NCBI RefSeq assembly: GCF_900142175.1
Contig: NZ_FQZX01000001.1
Location: forward strand, 2,108,001 to 2,172,000
DNA length: 64,000 bases
Source of the DNA: Maribacter aquivivus
Lineage (GTDB): Bacteria; Bacteroidota; Bacteroidia; Flavobacteriales; Flavobacteriaceae
Direction of reading: 5' to 3'
The translations under genes and the position numbers were made by a program. The notes under the pieces were generated by a model, which was not told where the DNA came from, did no database searches, and worked only from the letters and a program-made list of their open reading frames with translations. Shown here piece after piece: positions 25,880 to 34,821 of the stretch. The stretch's first letter is position 1. Every line of letters starts with the position of its first letter.

Positions 25880-25919
25880 ATGTAAAAGGAAACAGTAGTT
25901 CTTAAAATGACTAATGTCA
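25877..25919 (-). promoter_or_regulatory. CRP/FNR-like palindrome and -7 box for the mla operon
   Basis: TGACTAATGTCA lies at 25908-25919. The minus-strand box TACATTTG (25884 to 25877) matches TANNTTTG fully, 29.5 bases from the centre, but overlaps the annotated start codon. Confidence 0.6.
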
Positions 25920-26015
25920 TGGCGGATCTTTAAAAATTGTTATGTCAAAGAAATTAGATCTAAAGTGTAGTTATGACAAAATTTTTTTATTCTTAAGACG
26001 AATTTAAAATCAAAA

Positions 26016-26045
26016 AACCCTACAAATTTAGTAGTTTGTAGGGTT
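26016..26045 (-). terminator. Terminator of tRNA-Arg
   Basis: AACCCTACAAA and TTTGTAGGGTT form an 11-base stem with an 8-base loop; on the minus strand it is followed by TTTTTTG. It begins 10 bases after the tRNA 3' end. Confidence 0.88.
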
Positions 26046-26055
26046 CTGTTACTAG

Positions 26056-26129
26056 TGACCTCGACAGGATTCAAACCTGTAACCTCTTGAGCCGTAATCA
26101 AGTGCGCTATTCAGTTGCGCCACGAGGCC
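26056..26129 (-). tRNA. tRNA-Arg (anticodon ACG)
   Basis: The minus strand folds into a complete cloverleaf of 74 bases. The acceptor arms are GGCCTCG and CGAGGTC, with discriminator A. The anticodon stem CTTGA/TCAAG carries the loop TTACGGC with anticodon ACG (read as ICG). The T arm is ACAGG-TTTGAAT-CCTGT. CCA is not encoded. A matching promoter and terminator flank it. Confidence 0.96.
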
Positions 26130-26155
26130 ATTTTAATTTTTCCCTTAGCGGGGTG

Positions 26156-26185
26156 CAAATATATTTCTTTTTACATTTACCACAA
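26156..26185 (-). promoter_or_regulatory. Promoter of tRNA-Arg
   Basis: On the minus strand TTTTG (TTG at 26185 to 26183) is followed after 19 bases by TATATTTG (26163 to 26156), a full match to the Bacteroidota TTG/TANNTTTG pattern. It lies 27 bases before the tRNA. Confidence 0.8.
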
Positions 26186-26205
26186 AATAAAGAAGACAAT
26201 ATTAA

Positions 26206-26718
26206 ATGAATTTTAAAAGCTTAATTAGAGATGTACCTGATTTTCCGAAGGAAGGAGTCATTTTTAAAGACATTACATTGTTACTTCAAAACCCTAAAGC
26301 CCTTAAAGAAACGGCAAATGCGTTATATAAATTGCTAGAGGGGCAAAAAATAGACAAAGTGGTAGGTATGGAAAGTAGGGGATTCATCTTTGGACCTATT
26401 TTAGCCAAAAAGCTCAATGCCGGATTCGTACCTGTTCGTAAACCAGGTAAGTTGCCATCTAAAACGCTAAGTGAAACTTATGACCTAGAATATGGTACAG
26501 ATACTTTAGAGATTCATATTGATGGCATCGAAAAAGGCGATAGGGTATTAATTCATGATGATGTTTTAGCAACTGGTGGTACTGCTAAAGCTACTTGTAG
26601 ATTAATAGAAAAATTGGGTGGCGAAATTGTACAGTTAAATTTTCTTATAGAACTAACTTTTCTAGAAGGAGGTTCTAAAATAAATAACTACCCTGTAAAA
26701 TCTTTAGTGAAATATTAA
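26206..26718 (+). CDS. apt: Adenine phosphoribosyltransferase
   Basis: This 170-aa protein has full family length. It starts MNFKSLIRDVPDFPKEGVIF, has the adenine-site segment GMESRGFIFGPILA, and the PRPP loop VLIHDDVLATGGTAKAT. It converts adenine and PRPP to AMP in purine salvage, in the cytosol. Its stop overlaps that of the small convergent gene at 26715 by four bases. Confidence 0.97.
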   Translation: MNFKSLIRDVPDFPKEGVIFKDITLLLQNPKALKETANALYKLLEGQKIDKVVGMESRGFIFGPILAKKLNAGFVPVRKPGKLPSKTLSETYDLEYGTDTLEIHIDGIEKGDRVLIHDDVLATGGTAKATCRLIEKLGGEIVQLNFLIELTFLEGGSKINNYPVKSLVKY

Positions 26719-26867
26719 TCTAATGCTTTTGTGGTAATAAAATAGCGCCAACCGATAACAGCCATTTGCAGCTTGCTTGCCTTAGATAAATCTAACCGTT
26801 GTTTGCTATATGAGGGTAGCAAAGCTTTATTAAACTTTGAAATTAGTTTGTAGAGTTTCTTTTTCAA
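26715..26867 (-). CDS. Small basic protein, 50 aa, TTG start
   Basis: The minus strand encodes 50 residues from TTG 26867 to TAA 26715: MKKKLYKLISKFNKALLPSY, then SKQRLDLSKASKLQMAVIGW, then RYFITTKALD. A stop lies four codons upstream, so TTG is the only reasonable start. The basic, amphipathic sequence with the LPSYSK and KALD ends looks like a small protein I associate with Flavobacteriaceae; I know no function. It converges on apt with a four-base overlap. Confidence 0.65.
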   Translation of the reverse strand: MKKKLYKLISKFNKALLPSYSKQRLDLSKASKLQMAVIGWRYFITTKALD

Positions 26868-27446
26868 TTTGAAATTTTAACAAAAATACATAAATAACAT
26901 AACGATTGATCAAGTCGCTAGGTTTCTATGTTTCAGCAGGGATAAAATCTTTAATGATGTACTAGTGTGACTATTATACTTAAAATTAGCATTACAAGAA
27001 GTTTTATTAAAGCAATCATATAGTAAAGTTTTAGTGGTTGATAATTTTGTTTGATTGTTTGTGAAAGATATAATGCTAGTTGTATTTCTACAAATGTAAT
27101 TCGTTAAAACAATGTATTTGAATACTGATGTGTAAGTGTAAATTCGAATTATGTTATTATTTGTAACTACACTACTATAGTTATGTTTTAATGTAGAGGT
27201 ATATTATTAAAATAAGTTGTATTTGAGAAGAAATGTAGAGGGTTTTTTAATGCTTTTTAGAAATCGTAGGCTTGAATTTTACTAAAATTAGTGAAAAAGG
27301 CATGTTTCATCTTTAAATATAAAAATGGTCGATGTTTTAGAGATGTCTAGATGATATGAAAAAAGGAAGTGTTTTTAGTTTTCAGATGATATCATTTGTC
27401 ATATGCAAAGAGATATCTTCTATTTATATTTGCCAAAATTCTTTTC
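26868..27446. other. Intergenic region without recognised content
   Basis: This 579-base gap lies upstream of the small gene at 26715 and the exchanger gene at 27447. It is very A+T rich, with no reading frame that looks real, no tRNA and no strong hairpin. It presumably holds both divergent promoters. I could not assign a -7 box with confidence. Confidence 0.5.
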
Positions 27447-28385
27447 ATGCAAGATTTCTTATTTATCGTTGGCGGACTCGTATTATTAATAGCAGGTGGA
27501 AACTGGTTGTTGAAATCTGCGGTAGATTTATCGTTAAAACTTAAGATTCCAAAAATAGTAATAGGTATGACCGTGGTGTCATTTGCAACATCAGCACCAG
27601 AACTTATTGTAAGTATAAATGCAGCTTTGGACGGATTTCCAGATCTGGCACTTGGTAACGTAGTGGGGTCTAATATAGCTAACCTAGGTCTTGTACTTGC
27701 TATTACCATTTTATTGAGCCCTATAGATGTAAGTAAAAGTTTCTATACTACAGACTGGCCTGTAATGATGCTTGCTTCTTTATTGTTTTTCTTCTTTATT
27801 TATTTTGACGGTGTACTTGTGCAATATGAAGGTATAATAATGGTAGTCTTTCTTTTTCTTTTCTTGGTGTATCTGCTACGTTTTCAAAAGCCTGCCGTAA
27901 TAGATGAAGAAGATGAGCCAGATGTTATGATGCCTACTTACAAGACTGCTTTATTTTTAGGTTTAGGTGGTGGTGCTCTTTGGGGAGGTTCTGAGCTGTT
28001 AATTACTGGTGCAGTGGGTATGGCAACTGTATTTGGAGTAAGTGAGCGTGTAATTGCTATAACGATAGTTTCTGTTGGAACAAGTATTCCTGAATTAGCA
28101 GCGTCTATAATAGCAGTGATAAAGAAGGAAAAAGCAATCTCTCTAGGAAACTTGATTGGCTCTAATATTTTTAATTTATTGGCGGTTTTAGGTATCACGT
28201 CTATAATTACACCTATTACGGTTATGGACCAAGGTCTTTTAACAAATGATATCTTTTGGATGCTAGGTATCTCTTTCCTTATTCTTCCTCTAGTATTTAT
28301 ACCAAAAGGATTGCGATTGGGGTGGAGAGATGGTTTAATACTTATTAGTGTTTATCTAGCATTTATATATATCACAATTCAATAG
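27447..28385 (+). CDS. Calcium/sodium exchanger family protein
   Basis: ATG 27447 (MQDFLFIVGGLVLLIAG) starts right at the first membrane segment; the frame upstream adds 17 unlikely residues. The 312-aa protein has about ten membrane segments in two inverted halves, each with the alpha-repeat signature of the CaCA family: GMTVVSFATSAPELIVS in the first and SVGTSIPELAASI in the second, as in YrbG. It exchanges Ca2+ for Na+ (or K+) across the inner membrane. Ion specificity is not certain. Confidence 0.93.
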   Translation: MQDFLFIVGGLVLLIAGGNWLLKSAVDLSLKLKIPKIVIGMTVVSFATSAPELIVSINAALDGFPDLALGNVVGSNIANLGLVLAITILLSPIDVSKSFYTTDWPVMMLASLLFFFFIYFDGVLVQYEGIIMVVFLFLFLVYLLRFQKPAVIDEEDEPDVMMPTYKTALFLGLGGGALWGGSELLITGAVGMATVFGVSERVIAITIVSVGTSIPELAASIIAVIKKEKAISLGNLIGSNIFNLLAVLGITSIITPITVMDQGLLTNDIFWMLGISFLILPLVFIPKGLRLGWRDGLILISVYLAFIYITIQ

Positions 28386-28413
28386 ATAATCTTTTTCAAA
28401 TATTAAATAAATA

Positions 28414-28446
28414 AAAAACGCCCTGGAAAAATTCCAAGGCGTTTTT
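28414..28446. terminator. Bidirectional terminator
   Basis: AAAAACGCC and GGCGTTTTT pair outside an inner GG/CC stem. Placed between two convergent genes (exchanger and glutamine synthetase), it has T runs on both strands. Confidence 0.85.
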
Positions 28447-28471
28447 AGTATAATCAACAATTAATTTGGTA

Positions 28472-29494
28472 TTAAATCTTTGCAGTTTTAACCGTCTTAA
28501 TAATTCTAGCTGCAATTTTATATGGATCAGCGTTTGAAGCAGGTCTTCTGTCTTCTAACCATCCTTTATATCCTTTTTCCACAGCAATAAGTGGAATACG
28601 TATTGAAGCACCTCTATCTGAAACTCCCCAAGAGAAATCTGTAATAGCCGCAGTTTCGTGTAAACCAGTTAAACGTTGGTCGTTAAACTCACCGTAAACA
28701 GCAATGTGTTCTTTAACAAACGGACGGAAAGATTCGCAGATTGCTGCGTAAGTTTCTTTAGAACCACAAGTTCTTAACGTTGTGTTAGAGAAGTTTGCAT
28801 GCATACCAGATCCATTCCAGTCCATGTCTTTTCCTAATGGTTTTGGATGGTAATCAATATAGTAACCATATTTTTCGGTTAACCTGTCTAAAAGATATCT
28901 AGAGATCCAAATTTCGTCTCCAGCTTTTTTAGCTCCTTTTGCAAATAATTGATATTCCCATTGTCCAGAAGCAACCTCTTGGTTAATTCCTTCAAAATTT
29001 AAACCTGCATCGATACAAAGATCAGCATGTTCTTCAACTAAACCTCTACCGTGCGTATTTTTACCACCTACAGAGCAGTAGTACATACCTTGAGGTGCAG
29101 GGTAACCACCAATTGGGAAACCTAAAGGTAATTGAGTTTTGGTATCCATAATGAAATACTCTTGTTCAAAACCGAACCAGAAATCATCATCTTCATCATC
29201 AATAGTAGCTCTTCCATTAGATACATGCGGAGTACCGTCTGCATTCATAACTTCTGTCATAACTAAATAACCGTTTATCCTAGAAGGGTCTGGGTATATA
29301 GCTACAGGTACCAATAAGCAGTCAGATGATCCACCTTCAGCTTGTTTGGTTGAAGACCCATCAAAAGACCAGTTGCCTAATTCCTCTAATGTACCTTTGA
29401 AATCTTCGTGTTCTTCTACCTTAGTTTTGCTCCTCAGGTTTTGAGTCGGAAAATATCCATCTAACCAGATATATTCTAATTTAATTTTAGCCAT
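28472..29494 (-). CDS. Glutamine synthetase, type II
   Basis: This 340-aa enzyme is of the short eukaryote-like GSII type. Marks are the start AKIKLEYIWLDGYFPTQNLRSKT, WSFDGSSTKQA (substrate loop), GFEQEYF, NGSGMHANFS and LHETAAITDFSWGVSDRGASIRIP. It ligates ammonia to glutamate using ATP in the cytosol. A type III synthetase gene lies divergently 174 bases away, so the cell can make glutamine by two unrelated isoforms. A TATTTTTG-like box lies upstream on the minus strand. Confidence 0.96.
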   Translation of the reverse strand: MAKIKLEYIWLDGYFPTQNLRSKTKVEEHEDFKGTLEELGNWSFDGSSTKQAEGGSSDCLLVPVAIYPDPSRINGYLVMTEVMNADGTPHVSNGRATIDDEDDDFWFGFEQEYFIMDTKTQLPLGFPIGGYPAPQGMYYCSVGGKNTHGRGLVEEHADLCIDAGLNFEGINQEVASGQWEYQLFAKGAKKAGDEIWISRYLLDRLTEKYGYYIDYHPKPLGKDMDWNGSGMHANFSNTTLRTCGSKETYAAICESFRPFVKEHIAVYGEFNDQRLTGLHETAAITDFSWGVSDRGASIRIPLIAVEKGYKGWLEDRRPASNADPYKIAARIIKTVKTAKI

Positions 29495-29668
29495 AATATG
29501 TTCGTTATTTTTTAATAAAAGACAAACAAAAATATGTTTTTTATGATTTGCTTACGTTTTTTTAGGGGGTTAATGTTGAAAAATTAAATTTATTGTTATC
29601 TACCCCTATTTTTTATCGGGTATTTTATCATATTTATATTTATTGAACGTAATTTTGTCAAATTAACA

Positions 29669-31867
29669 ATGTATTCATATATGAAATCACCAAGATTTAA
29701 TGCAATAGCCGAAAGTCAGAAGCGAAAAAGTATTGCAATTGAGGAGAAAGGAAGACGTTCTGAGTTGTTCGGTATCAACGTGTTCAATGGAAAAAAGATG
29801 CTGCAATATCTTACCAAAGATGCCTTAGAGAGTTTAAAGGGCGCTATGGTTTCAGGTTCTAAAATTGATAGAAAAATAGCTGATCAAGTGGCCGAGGCTA
29901 TTAAAGGTTGGGCAATTACCATGGGTGCTACACATTATACACATTGGTTTCAACCATTAACAGGTTCTACTGCAGAAAAACACGATGCATTTTTTGACCT
30001 TTTACCAGATGGTACGGCGTTAGAAAAATTTGGAGGCGGACAATTGGTTCAGCAAGAACCAGATGCTTCTAGTTTTCCTAGTGGCGGAATTAGAAATACG
30101 TTTGAGGCAAGGGGGTATACCGCTTGGGATCCATCTTCACCAGCTTTTATTTATGGTACCACATTATGTATACCTACTATTTTTGTTTCATATACGGGAG
30201 AAGCTTTAGATAATAAAGCGCCGTTGTTAAGGGCTTTAGGTGCTGTAGATGATGCCGCAACTGCGGTAGCTAAGTATTTTGATAAAACGGTTACCAAGGT
30301 AAATGCTACTTTAGGTTGGGAGCAAGAATATTTTTTAATTGACAAAGCTCTTGCACATTCTAGACCAGATATTATGATGACTGGGCGTACTTTGGTTGGT
30401 GAAACACCTGCAAAAGGGCAACAGTTAGATGATCATTATTTTGGGGTAATACCTAGTCGCGTTTTAAGTTTTATGAGCGATTTAGAAAAAGAATGTACCA
30501 AACTGGGTATTCCTGTTAAAACGAGACATAATGAAGTTGCACCTAACCAGTTCGAATTAGCTCCTGTTTTTGAAGAGGCTAACCTAGCCATAGATCATAA
30601 TCTGTTATTGATGGATGTGATGGATAAGATTGCAGATAAACATCAACTTAAGGTTCTTTTTCATGAAAAACCTTTTGCTGGTATTAATGGTTCTGGAAAG
30701 CATAACAACTGGTCATTGGCGACAGATACTGGGGTGAATTTGCTTAGTCCGGGTTCTACGCCAATGAAAAACCTTCAATTCTTGACCTTTTTTATAAATA
30801 CAATTAAAGCAGTTGATTCGTATGAAGAGCTTTTGCGTTCTTCAATTGCATCGGCAGGTAATGACCATCGTTTAGGGGCAAATGAAGCACCGCCGGCTAT
30901 ATTTTCAATTTTTGTTGGTTCACAATTAAGTAATGTACTAGATGAACTTGAAGGTGTTTCTAAGGGGAAACTATCTCCTGAAGAAAAGACAGAGCTGAAA
31001 TTGAACGTTGTAGGTAAAATTCCTGAAATATTGATGGATAATACCGATCGTAATAGAACTTCGCCTTTTGCTTTTACAGGTAATAAATTTGAGATGCGTG
31101 GTGTGGGGGCAAAAATGAACTGCTCTAAGCCAATGACTATTTTAAATACTATAGTAGCGAAGCAATTAAGAGATTTTAAAAAGGAGGTCGATGTATTGAT
31201 CGATAAGAAAAGCTTGAAAAAAGACGAAGCTGTTTTTAATGTGCTTCGTGAATATATTAAAACATCTAAAAGAATTCGTTTTGATGGTGACGGTTATAGT
31301 ACTGACTGGGAAAATGAAGCTAAAAGAAGAAAGTTAAGCAACAATAAAAATACGCCAGAAGCTCTTGAGGTGTTGACATCAAAAAATAGTATTGCGCTTT
31401 TTGAATCAATGAACGTCATGAGCGAGATTGAGGTTAGCGCTCGCCAAGAGGTAGATTTAGAGAATTATATTATGCATCTACAGATAGAGGGTAGAGTATA
31501 TAATGAGTTGGTGTATGGTTATATTATGCCGGCTGCGTTAGAATATCAAAATAAGTTGATCAAGAACGTCTCAGGATTGAAAGAAATTTATGGTGCAGCT
31601 CATAAAAAATTCTCTGAAGGGCAATTGACCATGATTGAAGAAATTGCCGAGCATGTAGTAGGTATCAAAAAAATGGTAGATGCTATGGCAGATGCTCGTA
31701 AAAAGGCAAATTCTTTAAAAGATACAAAGAAGAAGGCCGAAGCATATTGCCATAATGTAAAACCATATTTTGTTGAGATTAGAATGCATAGTGATAAACT
31801 AGAAAAGCTGATGGACAACAACCTATGGCCGTTAACTAAGTATAGAGAATTGCTATTTATTCAGTAA
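29669..31867 (+). CDS. glnN: Glutamine synthetase, type III
   Basis: This 732-aa protein is the usual length of GSIII, a dodecameric enzyme with an extended N-terminal domain. Recognisable parts are GSTAEKHDAFFDLLPDGT, FPSGGIRNTFEARGYTAWDP (GSIII signature), GWEQEYFLID, RHNEVAPNQFELAP and the catalytic NGSGKHNNWS. The start may be ATG 29669 or 29681 (MKSPRFNAIAE). A TAATTTTG box (29650-29657) precedes it, which leaves only a short leader. It makes glutamine from glutamate and ammonia, with GSII encoded on the other side. Confidence 0.96.
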   Translation: MYSYMKSPRFNAIAESQKRKSIAIEEKGRRSELFGINVFNGKKMLQYLTKDALESLKGAMVSGSKIDRKIADQVAEAIKGWAITMGATHYTHWFQPLTGSTAEKHDAFFDLLPDGTALEKFGGGQLVQQEPDASSFPSGGIRNTFEARGYTAWDPSSPAFIYGTTLCIPTIFVSYTGEALDNKAPLLRALGAVDDAATAVAKYFDKTVTKVNATLGWEQEYFLIDKALAHSRPDIMMTGRTLVGETPAKGQQLDDHYFGVIPSRVLSFMSDLEKECTKLGIPVKTRHNEVAPNQFELAPVFEEANLAIDHNLLLMDVMDKIADKHQLKVLFHEKPFAGINGSGKHNNWSLATDTGVNLLSPGSTPMKNLQFLTFFINTIKAVDSYEELLRSSIASAGNDHRLGANEAPPAIFSIFVGSQLSNVLDELEGVSKGKLSPEEKTELKLNVVGKIPEILMDNTDRNRTSPFAFTGNKFEMRGVGAKMNCSKPMTILNTIVAKQLRDFKKEVDVLIDKKSLKKDEAVFNVLREYIKTSKRIRFDGDGYSTDWENEAKRRKLSNNKNTPEALEVLTSKNSIALFESMNVMSEIEVSARQEVDLENYIMHLQIEGRVYNELVYGYIMPAALEYQNKLIKNVSGLKEIYGAAHKKFSEGQLTMIEEIAEHVVGIKKMVDAMADARKKANSLKDTKKKAEAYCHNVKPYFVEIRMHSDKLEKLMDNNLWPLTKYRELLFIQ

Positions 31868-31960
31868 GTTAAATTCGTAATTGAAAAAAATGAGGGAATA
31901 TTAAGCTGAACAGCAGTGGCAGTTTTAATGATTCCCTTATTTTTGCCACAAATCTAAATT

Positions 31961-33139
31961 ATGTCCACATCAAGCAGTGAAAGATATCAGCAACGCGGCG
32001 TGTCAGCTTCAAAGGAAGATGTACACAATGCGATAAAAAATATTGACAAAGGTCTTTTTCCTAAGGCGTTTTGTAAAATCGTTCCTGATTATTTAACGGG
32101 AGATGAAGAGTATTGCTTGGTAATGCATGCAGACGGCGCGGGTACCAAATCTTCTTTGGCATTTATGTACTGGAAAGAAACCGGAGATATCTCTGTGTGG
32201 AAAGGTATAGCTCAAGATGCATTAATTATGAATATAGACGATCTTATTTGTGTTGGGGCAACTGATAATATTATGCTTTCTTCTACTATAGGTAGAAACA
32301 AAAATAAAATTCCGGGAGAGGTTCTTTCGGCAATTATCAATGGTACAGAAGAATTAATTAATGATTTAGGTGAGTTTGGTATTACCATTCACTCTACAGG
32401 TGGTGAAACTGCAGATGTAGGTGATTTGGTAAGAACTATTATTGTAGATTCTACTGTTACTGCTAGATTAAAAAGAACTGATGTTATTGACAACGCCAAT
32501 ATAAAAGCGGGTGATGTTATTGTTGGTTTAGAATCTTTTGGTCAGGCCAATTATGAGAAGGAGTATAATGGAGGAATGGGAAGTAACGGACTTACTTCTG
32601 CCCGCCACGATGTTTTTTCGAATTACTTAGCGGAGAAATTTCCAGAAAGTTTTGATGCGGAAGTGCCTAAGGATCTTGTTTATTCTGGTAATGTAAAGTT
32701 GACCGATACGGTTGAGAATTCACCTATCGATGCTGGTAAATTGGTTTTGTCGCCAACAAGAACATATGCGCCTATAGTTAAAAAAATACTTTCAAAATAT
32801 AGCTCAAACGAAATCCACGGAATGATTCATTGTAGTGGCGGAGCGCAAACCAAAATTCTTCATTTTATAGATGAATTACATGTGGTGAAAGATAATTTAT
32901 TTGATGTGCCACCACTTTTTAAATTGATTCAAGAACAGTCAGGTACAGATTGGAAAGAGATGTATAAAGTGTTCAACTGCGGTCATAGATTAGAGTTTTA
33001 TCTTCCTGAAGATGTTGCAAATGATATTATTGAAATCTCGAAAAGTTTTGGTGTAAATGCGCAAATTATTGGTAGAGTAGAGGCGTCAGATTCAAAAAAA
33101 CTAACAATTTCAAGTAAGTATGGAACCTTTGTGTATTAA
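31961..33139 (+). CDS. AIR synthase-like protein (PurM family)
   Basis: This 392-aa protein shows the PurM fold: ATP-binding N-domain with HADGAGTKSSLAFMYW and DDLICVGATDNIMLSSTIGRN, then GEFGITIHSTGGETADVGDLV, then the C-domain with the HCSGGAQTKIL segment. Bacteroidota encode phosphoribosylformylglycinamidine cyclo-ligase in a form longer than the E. coli type (about 345 aa), and this gene fits. It would close the imidazole ring of AIR in purine synthesis. A TATTTTTG box at 31938-31945 may be the promoter. Confidence 0.85.
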   Translation: MSTSSSERYQQRGVSASKEDVHNAIKNIDKGLFPKAFCKIVPDYLTGDEEYCLVMHADGAGTKSSLAFMYWKETGDISVWKGIAQDALIMNIDDLICVGATDNIMLSSTIGRNKNKIPGEVLSAIINGTEELINDLGEFGITIHSTGGETADVGDLVRTIIVDSTVTARLKRTDVIDNANIKAGDVIVGLESFGQANYEKEYNGGMGSNGLTSARHDVFSNYLAEKFPESFDAEVPKDLVYSGNVKLTDTVENSPIDAGKLVLSPTRTYAPIVKKILSKYSSNEIHGMIHCSGGAQTKILHFIDELHVVKDNLFDVPPLFKLIQEQSGTDWKEMYKVFNCGHRLEFYLPEDVANDIIEISKSFGVNAQIIGRVEASDSKKLTISSKYGTFVY

Positions 33140-33191
33140 CACATACGATTAGGGTAAATAAATCGTTCTTTTTGTATAAACCTATCTTGCT

Positions 33192-33635
33192 ATGGAAAGA
33201 AAAAAATTTTTACGAACACTAGGTGCCGGTGCAGCCTTTGCAATTACTTTTCCTTGTCTAGGGAGTTGTTCTAAAGATAGTGATGTAGAAGGTGATATTG
33301 TAACGCCGCCAACCGATGTAGATTTTACCATTGACCTTGAGTCTTCCGAGGCTGCAAAGCTGGCAAATAACGGAGGTTTTATTCTAAAAAACTTAGTAGT
33401 TGTCGTTAAGAACCTTGAAGGTGAATTTGTCGCTGCAACTCAAATCTGTAGCCACGAACAATACGATCAAGTCCGATTTGTGAATCAAGATGGTGGTATT
33501 TTTTACTGTGATGTACACGGGTCTAAATTTTCGCAAACTGGTACGCCTTTAAATGAAATTCCGAATAGCACTTCTAAGTCATTGAAAATCTATAATACTA
33601 GCCTAGAGGGGTCTATGTTGCGTGTTTTTGAATAA
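33192..33635 (+). CDS. Rieske [2Fe-2S] lipoprotein
   Basis: This 147-aa protein starts with a basic RKKFLR segment followed by a hydrophobic helix and a lipobox-like LGSC (Cys26), so it is exported and anchored, perhaps by the Tat system. The cluster ligands are C86-x-H88 and C106-x2-H109, the usual Rieske pair, with a short loop between. No cytochrome b or oxygenase subunit is encoded nearby. The next gene is the flavin transferase ApbE, which also acts outside the cytoplasm. An electron transfer role at the cell envelope is likely. Confidence 0.88.
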   Translation: MERKKFLRTLGAGAAFAITFPCLGSCSKDSDVEGDIVTPPTDVDFTIDLESSEAAKLANNGGFILKNLVVVVKNLEGEFVAATQICSHEQYDQVRFVNQDGGIFYCDVHGSKFSQTGTPLNEIPNSTSKSLKIYNTSLEGSMLRVFE

Positions 33636-33726
33636 TCATCGCGCTCCTAATTCATAAACCATAATTACACCAACATAACTTATTTTATTCTTTATGTCAA
33701 TATTTACCACCAAATAGAGAAAGTAA

Positions 33727-34713
33727 GTGAAGAAATTTTATGTCTTAATTTTATGTCTAATGACCTGCTTTGCGTACGGTCAAGAGAAACAGTACGTAAC
33801 GGTTAAGAAATCTTATGAGGTAATGGGCGGTGAATTTGATATTACCGTAATTTCTGAAGATGAAGAGCTGGGGTATATTTATATACTAGAGGCGTTGGCA
33901 GAGGTGCAAAGAATAGAAAAACTTATTTCTTCTTGGGATGAAGAATCTGAAACCAGCTTAGTAAATAAAAATGCAGGAATCAAACCTATACCTGTAAGTT
34001 GGGAGCTGTATAAACTTATTGAACGATCTATTCTGTTATCAGAAATAACGGATGGTGCTTTTGATATTACATTTACAACGTTGAACGATATTTGGAAGCT
34101 AGATGGTACTATGGAGGCTATACCAACTTCAGCTGAAGTGAATGAGGTGAAGAGTAAAATTGGATATAAAAACATTATACTGAATAGTAAAGATCAAACT
34201 GTCTATCTTAATAAAAAAGGAATGAGAATTTCTTTTGGTGGTATTGGTAAAGGTTTTGCAGCAGATAAGGTAAAAGCTTTGTTAGTTTCTAATGAGGTTA
34301 AAGCGGGTATCATAAATATAGATGGTGATATCACTACTTGGGGTACAAAAGTAACGGGAGATAAGTGGCTCATAGGTGTAGTGAACCCTGATCAAAAAGG
34401 CGGTATATCTTCGTGGATTCCTATTTTAGAATCTTCTGTGGCAACTACTGGTGGTGATGGTAATTTTATACTATCAGGTAATGAAAAATATACTCATATA
34501 ATAAATCCGAAAACAGGATACCCGGCTACGGGTATCAATAGTGTGTCGGTATTTGCTAAAAGCGCAGAAACATCAGATGCATTAGCTACTTCAATATTTG
34601 TAATGGGTCTCGATGCAGGGCTAGCTCTAATTAATCAATTAGGTGATACAGAGGTAATTATTGTAGATAGCAACAATAAAATGCATAAAAGCAATGGTAT
34701 ATTGCTTAATTAG
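33727..34713 (+). CDS. apbE: FAD:protein FMN transferase (ApbE)
   Basis: The GTG start at 33727 gives a signal peptide (MKKFYVLILCLMTCFAYGQ). The 328-aa protein has ApbE family marks: MGGEFDITV, a segment SFGGIGKGFAADK (flavin/Mg binding), INIDGDITTWG, and HIINPKTGYPATG with metal-binding Thr/Asp region TSDALATSIFVMG. ApbE moves FMN from FAD onto a threonine of exported flavoproteins such as NqrB/NqrC or Rnf subunits. It lies 91 bases after the Rieske lipoprotein gene on the same strand; its targets are not in this window. Confidence 0.94.
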   Translation: MKKFYVLILCLMTCFAYGQEKQYVTVKKSYEVMGGEFDITVISEDEELGYIYILEALAEVQRIEKLISSWDEESETSLVNKNAGIKPIPVSWELYKLIERSILLSEITDGAFDITFTTLNDIWKLDGTMEAIPTSAEVNEVKSKIGYKNIILNSKDQTVYLNKKGMRISFGGIGKGFAADKVKALLVSNEVKAGIINIDGDITTWGTKVTGDKWLIGVVNPDQKGGISSWIPILESSVATTGGDGNFILSGNEKYTHIINPKTGYPATGINSVSVFAKSAETSDALATSIFVMGLDAGLALINQLGDTEVIIVDSNNKMHKSNGILLN

Positions 34714-34821
34714 ATGTCATTTATATAAAATTACTTTTTCATTTTTTAATTCTTACCGTAATAATCGCTTTAGTGTGTCTGTAATTTTATTGTAAATTTG
34801 CCATACAAGTGAAGTAAGCAT

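Noticed and set aside
26056..26129. tRNA-Arg as integration site of a genomic island covering bases 1-26,000
   Set aside because: The tRNA 3' end faces the stress region, but I found no integrase, no repeated tRNA end and no mobile genes, so nothing supports it.
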